A stretch of DNA of 64,000 nucleotides from Dasania sp. GY-MA-18. Its GTDB lineage: Bacteria; Pseudomonadota; Gammaproteobacteria; Pseudomonadales; Dasaniaceae. Position numbers and translations under genes: made by a program. The notes beneath the pieces are model-generated. The model ran no database searches. It worked only from the letters and a program-made list of their open reading frames with translations, and was not told where the DNA came from. Shown one piece after another: positions 8,791 through 16,967 of this stretch; positions within the stretch are counted from its first letter, which is position 1, and each line of letters opens with the position of its first letter. The stretch covers positions 1 to 64,000 of the forward strand of contig NZ_JANHAP010000009.1 in NCBI RefSeq assembly GCF_024734385.1, in the 5' to 3' direction.

Positions 8791-10748
8791 GCGTGACGAT
8801 GACAATACACCAGCGGCCGATGTTATTAGTAAAACATCTGTATACAGACCTGTGGGCACTCATACCGGTGTGCCTGGTCGGGGTTTTTTTAAGCTTGCCG
8901 GTGCACGCTCAGTTGTCGGACGAGGAACATCAAAGCCACCATCCGGACTTTTACGGCGAAAAGCAGCCCCAGGCCAACCAAGCCCAACAGACTAACAGCG
9001 CTGCACCTAATGCACCACAGTCAGCAGGCATGGGGAGCGGCATGGGCAAAGGCATGGGCAAAGGCATGGGAAAAATGATGGATACCATGATGGAAAAAAT
9101 GGGGGCACCAAAACCCAAGGATCTGTATCCCTCGTTGATGCGCCTACCGGATATGCCCGCCGAGCAGCGCGATAAAGTCGAAGGCGATGCACAGCGGCGC
9201 ATGGTAGAGGGGACCGTGATCATGCAGCAAGGGTTCGGTGCGCTGAGTCAGGCGAATGCGCGGCAAGATTTTGCGCTAATGCAGTTAGCGGTGAGCGATA
9301 TTGAACAAGGGCTGGCGCAATACGACAGTGGGTTGGCGGCCAAACGGGCGTTGGCAGAGGGGCAAGCGCCTAGAAATATCGCCCTGCAATGGTTCAAACG
9401 CGAAATGAATTTGTTGCCAACCCTTTCCAATGATGAGCCGTATTTTTTTATGGGGATGTCACCACTACACACAAGCGTTATGATGATTTTGTTGTTGTTT
9501 GCTGCACTGATGATATGGATGTATCTGTTTAAAATGCGACGGGCAGCAGCATTGTTAGATGAATTACGTCACCGGCCAGTGGTTCCCGCTGCTGTGCCTG
9601 AACAACGTGATTCAATACCGTCCATTAACACGTCTAACGATGAAGAGTCGATCAGTGATTTGACGACGACACCTTTGGTGGAACCCACCAAAGGCAATCG
9701 ATATACGGGTCGATTAAAGGTCGTCGGTATTTTTTCCGAAACACATGACGTGAAAACATTCAGGTTAGCGATGCCCACTGGGGAGCCGTTGCCGTTTACC
9801 TACGAACCGGGCCAGTTTCTGACGTTTACCTTGACGATCCCGGAGCAGGGTAAGCCGGTTAAGCGCTCCTACACCATTGCTTCCTCACCCACACAGCGTG
9901 ATCACATCGAATTGACCATCAAACGGGAAGATCAGGGTCTAGTGTCGCGGTATATGCACGATACGGTGGTGTTGAGTGACCTATTGGATGTGAAAGTACC
10001 GAGCGGCCGATTTTATTTCAATGGCAGCGATACCGATAATGTTGTTTTGATCTCAGGTGGTGTGGGAATTACGCCAATGATGAGTGCAGTACGTTACTTG
10101 ACGGATCAGTGTTGGCCCGGCGCGATTTACTTTCTGTTTTGTGCTCGTACCAATAATGATTTTATTTTCCAGCAAGAGCTAACGTATTTGCAAGCACGAC
10201 ACAAAAACTTGCACGTCCTTGTGAGCATGACACGAGCGGAGGGTACCAGTTGGATGGGGCCGCAGGGCCGCTTTACACCGCAACTCATTAATGATTTTGT
10301 GCCGGATATTGTGTCAAAGGAAATTCATATTTGCGGTCCTCAACCGATGATGGATGGTGTGACGTCGATGCTGAAGGAATTAGGCGTTCCCGAAATGCTC
10401 ATCAAAACCGAAGCATTCGGTGCTGCCCCGGTCGCGAAAAAATCATCGCCCTCTGCGTCGACAGCCACTGCACCGTCGTCTGATACGGCAATCACAGCGC
10501 ATTTTTTGACTTCACAAAAAACCGCCACAATGACGGCCGATGAAACGGTGCTGGAAGCAGCCGAGGCGGTGGACGTTGAGATTGAGAACTCATGCCGCGC
10601 TGGCAGTTGTGGAAGCTGCATGGTCAAGCTGGTGTCGGGCAGCGTGGTGATGGACGTTGATGACGGATTAGAGGAAGAAGACAAGGTTCAGGGGTATATT
10701 TTGGCCTGTCAAGCCATCCCTTCCACTGATATTGAGGTGGAGGCGTAA
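8787..10748 (+). CDS. Membrane-anchored FAD/NAD(P) oxidoreductase with C-terminal 2Fe-2S domain and Met-rich periplasmic part
   Basis: The 653-residue fusion starts with a signal-like hydrophobic segment (about 14-41). A Met/Gly/Lys-rich stretch follows (about 81-106) and then a helical region of unknown family (110-220). One membrane helix lies at about 228-249. The cytoplasmic half is a ferredoxin-reductase module: FAD motif R-S-Y-T (360-363), nucleotide site G-G-V-G-I-T-P and C-G-P-Q-P-M-M. The last 90 residues are a plant-type 2Fe-2S ferredoxin with C-x4-C-x2-C and a later Cys. It resembles Hcr-type reductases at the C-terminus, but the N-terminal half is unusual. It overlaps the lipoprotein and leads into membrane and heme proteins of the hydrogenase locus, so electron exchange between NAD(P)H and the periplasm is the inferred role. 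Confidence 0.8.
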   Translation: MSVTMTIHQRPMLLVKHLYTDLWALIPVCLVGVFLSLPVHAQLSDEEHQSHHPDFYGEKQPQANQAQQTNSAAPNAPQSAGMGSGMGKGMGKGMGKMMDTMMEKMGAPKPKDLYPSLMRLPDMPAEQRDKVEGDAQRRMVEGTVIMQQGFGALSQANARQDFALMQLAVSDIEQGLAQYDSGLAAKRALAEGQAPRNIALQWFKREMNLLPTLSNDEPYFFMGMSPLHTSVMMILLLFAALMIWMYLFKMRRAAALLDELRHRPVVPAAVPEQRDSIPSINTSNDEESISDLTTTPLVEPTKGNRYTGRLKVVGIFSETHDVKTFRLAMPTGEPLPFTYEPGQFLTFTLTIPEQGKPVKRSYTIASSPTQRDHIELTIKREDQGLVSRYMHDTVVLSDLLDVKVPSGRFYFNGSDTDNVVLISGGVGITPMMSAVRYLTDQCWPGAIYFLFCARTNNDFIFQQELTYLQARHKNLHVLVSMTRAEGTSWMGPQGRFTPQLINDFVPDIVSKEIHICGPQPMMDGVTSMLKELGVPEMLIKTEAFGAAPVAKKSSPSASTATAPSSDTAITAHFLTSQKTATMTADETVLEAAEAVDVEIENSCRAGSCGSCMVKLVSGSVVMDVDDGLEEEDKVQGYILACQAIPSTDIEVEA

Positions 10749-10752
10749 CGGT

Positions 10753-11508
10753 ATGAATACGCAAGAACGTCACCTCGTCACCGGCTTATTGGTGTTAATG
10801 CTACTACTCTGGGCGGGGTTTGTTTGGCACCGTGATCCGGCGTTTCCAGGCAGTTTTACCGGCGGCATGCTTGGTATTGCCGCTGCGGCGTTTATGTTTG
10901 TGCCCTTTGTGTATCTGGTGATCAAACGCATCAAACCGCTAAAAAAATGGGTTACCCGCCGCGTGTCGATGCCCAAACTTTTGTTGTGGCATATCTATGC
11001 CGGGATCATTGGTCCGATCCTGGGACTACTGCACAGTGCGCATCGCTTTGACAGCACTGTGGGTATCGCGTTGATCTTACTGATGTTCATTGTGGTGATC
11101 AGCGGGTTTGTCGGGCGCTATTTGCTAGGCCACATCTCGTCGGGTATTCGCGCAAAAACAGTGTTAAGGAATGATTTGTACCAGGAATTTCAGCAGGCTT
11201 CTTCAACGCTGTGTGATCAAGATCAGTGCGATCACGCTACGCGCCTGACCAACACACACCCGTCGTTATTGCCGGCGATGAGCCTGGCGGGATGGCATGA
11301 GCGGTCAATAGGGGATAGCCCTGCCGAAAAAATACCCCGTTTAGTGGATGCGCTTTCTGATATTGATTACAGCATCGCGATGCACGATATCATCAAGCGA
11401 TGGTTTAAACGCTGGCTGAAATTTCATATCGTTATCTCCTGCACGCTGTATGCGCTGTTGATTTTTCATATTGCGGCTGAAATCTATTTTGGATTGAGGT
11501 GGCTATGA
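10753..11508 (+). CDS. Membrane protein resembling a di-heme cytochrome b
   Basis: The start is ATG 10753, four bases after the reductase stop. The 251-residue product has about five membrane helices. Histidines sit in or near helices (H-I-Y-A-G, L-H-S-A-H-R-F, L-G-H-I-S, K-F-H-I-V-I-S, F-H-I-A-A-E), the pattern expected of a b-type cytochrome or ferric-reductase-like transmembrane domain. A soluble stretch with C-D-Q-D-Q-C-D-H lies near residues 153-160. It lies between a flavin/2Fe-2S reductase and a heptaheme cytochrome c, so it likely passes electrons across the inner membrane. It is not a clear HupC/HyaC homologue. The heme assignment is inferred from His placement only. Confidence 0.6.
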   Translation: MNTQERHLVTGLLVLMLLLWAGFVWHRDPAFPGSFTGGMLGIAAAAFMFVPFVYLVIKRIKPLKKWVTRRVSMPKLLLWHIYAGIIGPILGLLHSAHRFDSTVGIALILLMFIVVISGFVGRYLLGHISSGIRAKTVLRNDLYQEFQQASSTLCDQDQCDHATRLTNTHPSLLPAMSLAGWHERSIGDSPAEKIPRLVDALSDIDYSIAMHDIIKRWFKRWLKFHIVISCTLYALLIFHIAAEIYFGLRWL

Positions 11509-12299
11509 AGACAACACTATTGCTCGTGGTCGGTATTGGCGTGGTTGTTGCGCTGTTGAGTCACTATCTCCATTCACCGGAAGTAATGGCGGACATTGGC
11601 TGGGAACAAACCGTAGTACCTGGCAAGCTCAGTACTGCTCATGCGTTTTTAGACGACAACTGCGAAGCCTGCCACACACCGGTTCAGGGCATCGTGCGTG
11701 ACAATTGTGTGGTGTGTCACGCCGATGATACCCACATTTTGCAGCGTCAACCCACCGCTTTTCATGCGGACATTAATGAGTGTGCAGTTTGTCATACAGA
11801 GCACCAGGGCCGCGAGTCCAAGATTTCAACGATGGATCATTCTGCACTGGCCACCATAGGACTGGATACGTTGGGGCAGTTCAAAGACCCCAATCATGAA
11901 GGCGTTATTGCAAAAGCGTTTCTTGAAGATTTGCTGGACTCGGGCAGAAGGCCAGGCCCATTGTTCGTACACCCTGATGTGTTGGCGCAAGAAGCCCTGT
12001 TGAATTGCAGTACCTGTCACGCCAATGATGATCGGCACTTGACCCTGTTTGGTCAGGACTGCGTGCAATGCCATCGTACCGATCAGTGGTCATTGCCGGA
12101 GTTTTTGCATCCCTCTAACCAGTCCCGTGATTGTAATCAGTGTCACGAAGCGCCGCCCAGCCATTATATGCAGCATTTTAAGATGATTTCAGCCAAGGTG
12201 GCCGGCGAACCCCACGCGCCCGTTGAACAGTGTTTTGCCTGCCATCAAAGCACGTCCTGGAACGATATCAAACGCGCTGGCTGGTACAAGCACCACTAA
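11505..12299 (+). CDS. Heptaheme periplasmic cytochrome c
   Basis: The 264-residue protein has an N-terminal uncleaved-looking membrane segment (about residues 4-22) and seven C-x-x-C-H motifs: C-E-A-C-H, C-V-V-C-H, C-A-V-C-H, C-S-T-C-H, C-V-Q-C-H, C-N-Q-C-H and C-F-A-C-H. It is related to class III/NapC-NrfB-like multiheme carriers. ATG 11505 is preferred, with GAGG at 11496-11499. It overlaps the preceding membrane protein by 4 bases, so the two are coupled. It should be anchored facing the periplasm, where it can take electrons from the hydrogenase small subunit or give them to it. Partners are inferred from operon order. Confidence 0.85.
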   Translation: MKTTLLLVVGIGVVVALLSHYLHSPEVMADIGWEQTVVPGKLSTAHAFLDDNCEACHTPVQGIVRDNCVVCHADDTHILQRQPTAFHADINECAVCHTEHQGRESKISTMDHSALATIGLDTLGQFKDPNHEGVIAKAFLEDLLDSGRRPGPLFVHPDVLAQEALLNCSTCHANDDRHLTLFGQDCVQCHRTDQWSLPEFLHPSNQSRDCNQCHEAPPSHYMQHFKMISAKVAGEPHAPVEQCFACHQSTSWNDIKRAGWYKHH

Positions 12300-12314
12300 C
12301 ACAAGGAACGATGT

Positions 12315-13538
12315 ATGGCTCTTAACAGTATTGCCCTCGGTGTGACCTTTTTGATTGGGGTAATGTTATTTCACCGGCGGATGATTGGGTCATCACAATG
12401 GCGTGCCACCGTCACGCCGCTGGCGTCGATTATTGGCAGCGGCTTTTTGATTATCGCACCGTTGTTGCATTCTGTGATGGGAAAATGGGCGTTACTGGGT
12501 ATCGCGGGGCTATCCATTTTTGCCTATGGGCTGGGGTGGATTATTCGCTATAACATTGTCAATGCCGAACCGGCCCTGCAACGTGAAAAACAGGGCGTCA
12601 TCGCGTGTCTGGAGCAGGCCGCCCAATGGAGTTTAGGGGTCGCGTTTGCGATCTCCGTGGCGTTCTACCTCAGCTTATTCATTGCTTTTATGTTTGATCG
12701 GATCGGCATCGTTGATGTTACTGCCTCAAAGTGGGCAACCACCGGGTTGTTGATGAGTATTATGGGCATTGCCTGGTGGCGCGGTGCACGCGGACTCGAA
12801 TCGATAGAGCTGTTCGCGGTCTCGATCAAACTGGCCATCATCCTGGGGGTACTGGCCGCCTTGCTGGCCTATGATGTGCAATCCGGCACCACCTGGTTTG
12901 CCCACGACCCGATCGCTGACTTTACTACCGCACAGACGCTGGCGATGTTGGCCGGGATGTTAATGGTCACCCAAGGGTTTGAAACGGCCCGTTTTATGGG
13001 GGGGCAATATTCTGTAAGGCAGCGTGTAAACGCAGTCAAGTACTCCCAATGGATAGCGATTGCCTTGTACGTCACGTTTATCGGGCTTACCTGTCCTATC
13101 TTTTTGACCTATCCCATTGTTGAACTCAATGAAACAACCATCAGCGAGACGCTGGGCCAGGTGGTGTGGGTATTGCCCCTGTTACTGTTAGTCGCCGCCA
13201 CGGCGAGTCAACTCAGCGCTGCCCTGGCGGATACGATTGGTGGCGGCGGCCTGTTGAAGGAACTGGTCAAGCTCCGCTTATCGACCAACGTGTATTACAT
13301 GCTGATCATTGTGTTGGCGTTGATTCTGGTCTGGGTCGCCAATGTCTTTGAAATCATCAACTTCGCCTCCAAAGGCTTTGCCCTGTATTACCTGATCCAG
13401 GTGTTGATTGCATTGATACTGATGATCAGACAACCCCAGCACAGCGCCTGGAAAGGCTTGATGTTACTGGTGGGTGGTGTGATGGCCGGGCTGTTGGTCT
13501 TTGTTATCGGCTGGTCGATACCGGCCCCTCACAGTTGA
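12315..13538 (+). CDS. APC-like multi-pass membrane permease
   Basis: The 407-residue protein has about eleven hydrophobic segments. An S-I-I-G-S-G-F-L-I-I-A-P segment near residues 37-48 resembles the first-helix motif of amino acid/polyamine/organocation (APC) transporters. It starts 15 bases after the heptaheme cytochrome gene with an AAGGA site and lies 15 bases before the hydrogenase maturation protease, so it is inside the hydrogenase operon. No substrate can be assigned. A role in supplying a metal-related or small organic compound, or a non-transport membrane role, would be speculation. Permeases are not standard parts of hydrogenase loci. Confidence 0.55.
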   Translation: MALNSIALGVTFLIGVMLFHRRMIGSSQWRATVTPLASIIGSGFLIIAPLLHSVMGKWALLGIAGLSIFAYGLGWIIRYNIVNAEPALQREKQGVIACLEQAAQWSLGVAFAISVAFYLSLFIAFMFDRIGIVDVTASKWATTGLLMSIMGIAWWRGARGLESIELFAVSIKLAIILGVLAALLAYDVQSGTTWFAHDPIADFTTAQTLAMLAGMLMVTQGFETARFMGGQYSVRQRVNAVKYSQWIAIALYVTFIGLTCPIFLTYPIVELNETTISETLGQVVWVLPLLLLVAATASQLSAALADTIGGGGLLKELVKLRLSTNVYYMLIIVLALILVWVANVFEIINFASKGFALYYLIQVLIALILMIRQPQHSAWKGLMLLVGGVMAGLLVFVIGWSIPAPHS

Positions 13539-13553
13539 GCGTAGGAGCCCTGA

Positions 13554-14153
13554 ATGGAGATGACAGCTAACGAAAAACCGACTGGTCAAACCCAGAAAAA
13601 GGAGAGCGGTTCGCAAGAAGCAATGCAGTATAACGGCATAATCACCATCATTGGTGTGGGTAATCTGTTGCTCAGTGACGAAGGGGTGGGCGTGCATGTG
13701 GTGCGAAGTTTGACCGAGCAACTGGAGCACGACCAGCGGATCACGTGTATTGATGCGGGCACGCTGAGTTATGAATTACTGGAGTGGGTAGCGACGGCAG
13801 ACGCCGTGTTATTAATCGACGCGGCTCAACTGGATGCACCCGCTGGCACAGTCGCGCAGTTTACCGATCACCAGGTGGAAGCGCATTTTGCGTTGGCGTC
13901 CTCCCAAACCGTCCATCAAATCAGCGTGCGTGATGTGCTGAATACGGCGCGCATTTTGTATCAGCGTCCCCGGCACTGGACCCTGATCGGGATTCAGCCG
14001 AGCATCATGACCTGGGGGGACACGCTGAGTGAACCGGTCACGCAAAACCTGCCTACGGTTTTTGCCGCTATCGCAGATACCTTACGGCATTGGGGTGTTG
14101 AAGTAGAAGATACTCTACATCCATCTTGCCACTTTTCAGGAGTAGAACAGTGA
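13554..14153 (+). CDS. hupD: [NiFe]-hydrogenase large-subunit maturation protease (HyaD/HupD family)
   Basis: This endopeptidase removes the C-terminal tail of the hydrogenase large subunit once nickel is inserted. The 199-residue protein has the family start I-I-G-V-G-N-x-L-L-S-D-E-G-V-G-V-H (about residues 33-48), in which the Glu is a metal ligand, then I-D-A-G-T-L-S-Y and L-L-I-D-A-A. An N-terminal extension of about 27 polar residues precedes the conserved core, so a later start (for example ATG 13623, M-Q-Y-N) is possible. It directly precedes hupH and overlaps it by 4 bases. Its substrate site survives in the broken large-subunit gene (D-P-C-L-A-C-A-V-H). Confidence 0.88.
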   Translation: MEMTANEKPTGQTQKKESGSQEAMQYNGIITIIGVGNLLLSDEGVGVHVVRSLTEQLEHDQRITCIDAGTLSYELLEWVATADAVLLIDAAQLDAPAGTVAQFTDHQVEAHFALASSQTVHQISVRDVLNTARILYQRPRHWTLIGIQPSIMTWGDTLSEPVTQNLPTVFAAIADTLRHWGVEVEDTLHPSCHFSGVEQ

Positions 14154-14605
14154 CTCTGGATACAGACATTATTTTCACTACAGAACAACAGAAAACCACA
14201 GGTAATGTGTTGCCCCTACTGCACGAAATTCGCCACGCACTTGATACGTTAGTCGATGAAAAAAAACCTACAATCATCGACCTGCGGCGCATTCCCCTTA
14301 GTGCAGACGACGAAGAAAAGCTTGAGACCTTTTTAGGGACAGGCGAGGTAAGAGCAGAAATAAGTGCATTGGGGCCAACCGTCTTGCAAGAAACACTGTA
14401 TTCAGGTGTGTGGATTGAGACTCACTACAACGAGCATGACGAGGTGATGGGAAAATTTATCACCATCGCCACGGCGCCACACATACTGCTGGCGCAAGAC
14501 AGTGATATGGAAGCCGGGTTGACGCGCTTGACTCATGACCTGGACACACCTTTACCCTCAACAGGAGGATCATCACCTGATGATCCTCCTGTTGAACAAC
14601 GTTAG
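14150..14605 (+). CDS. hupH: Hydrogenase expression/assembly protein HupH/HyaF-like
   Basis: The 151-residue protein starts at GTG 14150 with AGGAG at 14138-14142, overlapping the protease stop (GTGA). The C-terminal half carries the HupH/HyaF signature: L-E-T-F-L-G-T-G-E-V-R-A-E-I, then L-Q-E-T-L-Y-S-G-V-W-I-E-T-H-Y-N. These proteins assist maturation of the Fe-S small subunit, probably as chaperones. It is about half the length of HyaF (about 285 residues), as is common for short HupH forms. The last codons hold a perfect 17-bp inverted repeat. It directly precedes the broken small-subunit gene. Confidence 0.8.
   Translation: MTLDTDIIFTTEQQKTTGNVLPLLHEIRHALDTLVDEKKPTIIDLRRIPLSADDEEKLETFLGTGEVRAEISALGPTVLQETLYSGVWIETHYNEHDEVMGKFITIATAPHILLAQDSDMEAGLTRLTHDLDTPLPSTGGSSPDDPPVEQR
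14559..14594 (+). repeat. Perfect 17-bp inverted repeat at the 3' end of hupH
   Basis: Arm one (14559-14575, CAACAGGAGGATCATCA) is the exact reverse complement of arm two (14578-14594), with only CC between. It lies inside the last codons of hupH, 20 bases before the small-subunit start. There is no U-tract after it, so it is not a classical terminator. The transcript would form a very stable hairpin that buries an AGGAGG sequence. Possible roles are an RNA-stabilising or processing hairpin that sets the ratio of structural to assembly proteins, or a weak terminator. Confidence 0.8.
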
Positions 14606-14614
14606 GAGTTCTGC

Positions 14615-15607
14615 ATGTCTTCTTCAATCTCGCTGGGCGAACGTTTATCGCAACAAGGGGTTAGCCGCCGAACCTTTGTTAAATTTTGTGCGACGACGGC
14701 TTCGTTACTCGCGCTGCCACAAACGGCGGTGCCGCAAATGGTAGCAGCACTCAGTGCCGCCAGACGTCCATCGGTGATCTGGTTGCCGTTTCAGGAATGC
14801 ACCGGGTGTACAGAGGCGATATTACGCTCCCACGCACCCACCCTGGAAAGCCTGATTTTTGACAGTATCTAGCTGGATTATCAGCACACCATTATGGCGG
14901 CGGCGGGCGATCAAGCCGAACGCTCACGCCATGATGCCATGCGTGACAACAAAGGGCAGTACCTGCTATTAGTTGATGGATCAGTGCCGCTTGGGAATAA
15001 AGGGTATTCCACCATTAGTGGGCAAAGCAATGTTGACATGTTAGTGGAAAGCGCCAAAGATGCTGCTGCTATTGTTGCCATTGGTACCTGTGCCTCGTTT
15101 GGCGGCATTCCCAAAGCGAACCCTAATCCAACCGGCGCGGTCTCGGTCAGCAATATCATCACTGATAAGCCGATCATCAATGTCTCGGGTTGCCCCCCCT
15201 TGCCAATTGCCATCACGGCTGTGTTGGCCCACTACCTGACCTTTAATACGCTACCAGCGTTGGATTCTCTTAACCGACCGCTGGCTTTTTTTGGGGATAC
15301 TATCCACGACCGGTGTTACCGACGCCCTTTCTTTGAACAGCGAAAATTTGCCAAATCCTTTGATGACGAAGGCGCTAAAAATGGTTGGTGTTTGTTTGAG
15401 CTTGGCTGTAAAGGCCCGGAAACTTATAACGCCTGTGCCACGGTGAAATGGAACCAGGGCACCAGTTTCCCCATAGAATCCGGTCATCCTTGCCTGGGCT
15501 GTTCAGAACCGGATTTTTGGGATCACGGCAGTTTTTATCAATCACTCTTTCCGTGGGAGCGTTATAAAGCCAAACCGGGGGCAGGCAAAGGTGGGCCCAA
15601 TCATTGA
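14615..15607 (+). pseudogene. hupS: [NiFe]-hydrogenase small subunit, interrupted by an in-frame amber codon
   Basis: This is the Fe-S electron-transfer subunit of a group 1 hydrogenase, 330 codons plus stop. A Tat signal (S-R-R-T-F-V-K-F) is followed by E-C-T-G-C-T-E, the proximal-cluster Cys pair. TAG at 14870-14872 interrupts the motif S-I-x-L-D-Y-Q-H-T-I-M-A-A-A-G, where homologues have Ser; one base change (TCG to TAG) explains it. The same frame runs on to 15607 with G-T-C, S-G-C-P-P, C-Y-R-R-P, L-G-C-K-G-P-E-T-Y-N-A-C and H-P-C-L-G-C, which complete the cluster ligands. Re-initiation at 14894 would lose the proximal cluster. The extra cysteines of O2-tolerant enzymes are absent and no C-terminal membrane anchor is present. 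Probably inactive unless the amber codon is suppressed. Confidence 0.88.
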
Positions 15608-16967
15608 ATATTGACATTAACTGGCAGGAACATGAGCGATGAGTGAACAAAAAAGTACTGATCGACTGGTGGTTGATCCCATCACGCGGATTGAGGGACA
15701 TTTGCGCATAGAGGCGGAAATGGACGGCAATACGATTAAACAGGCGTATTCATCAGGTACCTCGGTGCGAGGTATTGAACGGATTTTACAAGGTCGTGAC
15801 CCGCGCGATGTATGGGCCTTTGCGCAGCGCATTTGTGGTGTGTGTACCCTGGTTCACGGTATGGCCTCCATTCGCGGTGTTGAGCATGCGATACGGTCGG
15901 CCTGGCAATCTAACGCGCCGTTAGGGGTTGCGACCGGCAAGCATGGTCCACCAGGCCTGTCACCTATGGCCGCATCCGGTCCTGACGGAATGTCTATGCC
16001 GCACCCGGCAATGGGACGAGGGCCGAACAAAAGTGGGATGAAACACGGCCCACCCAAAGGGCGTGGCCATGCGATGGCCTCAAGCGCGGCGCCTGCGGAC
16101 ATGGCCATACCGCCCAACGCGCAGTTGATCCGCAATCTGATGATCGGCACGCAATTTGTGCATGATCATGTGATGCATTTTTATCACCTGCATGCACTGG
16201 ATTGGGTGGATGTATTGTCGGCACTCAAAGCCGACCCCACAAAAACCGCCGCGTTAGCGGGCTCACTCAGTCGTTATCCGCGTTCATCGCCTGGCTATTT
16301 TCGCGACATGCAAACCAAACTCAAGGTGTTTGCTGAGTCTGGCCAACTGGGAATTTTTGGTAATGCCTATTGGGGGCATCCAGGTTACAAGCTACCCCCG
16401 GAGGTCAACTTGATGGCGCTGGCGCACTATCTCGATGCGCTGTCATGGCAGCGGGACGTGGTCAAAGTACACACCATATTTGGCGGAAAAAACCCCCATC
16501 CCAACTTTGTGGTCGGAGGCGTGCCATGCCCCATCAATCTGGATGCCGATACGGGGATCAATACGCGTCGACTGGCACAATTGCAAGAAGCAATCACATC
16601 GATGCGTACCTTTGTCGATCAGGTATATCTGCCCGATATACTGGCGATTGCAGGCTATTACAAAGAGTGGGGTAGCCGGGGAGAGGGGTTAGGGAATTTT
16701 CTTACCGTAGGGGATTTACCGTCGAACGGTATGGACGACCCGTCATCGTTTTTGTTTCCCCGAGGGGTGATTTTAAACCGCGATTTAAGCCGCGTGTATG
16801 ACGTCGATCTAACTGATCCAGCCGAGATACAAGAGTTTGTCTCTCACTCCTGGTATGACTACCGCGGTGGCAAACAGCAGGGCTTGCACCCATGGTCAGG
16901 CGAAACAGACCTCAATTATTCGGGCCCTGCGCCGCCGTACAAACACCTGGATGTGAATAACAGTTAT

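Noticed and set aside
14870-14872. TAG in hupS as a pyrrolysine or selenocysteine-like recoding site
   Set aside because: Homologues have Ser here, a single base change explains the stop, and no recoding element or pyl gene is seen. The partner large subunit is also broken.
14894-15607. A separate shorter hydrogenase small-subunit gene starting at 14894
   Set aside because: It is in the same frame as 14615, lacks the Tat signal and the proximal-cluster Cys pair, and has no ribosome binding site.
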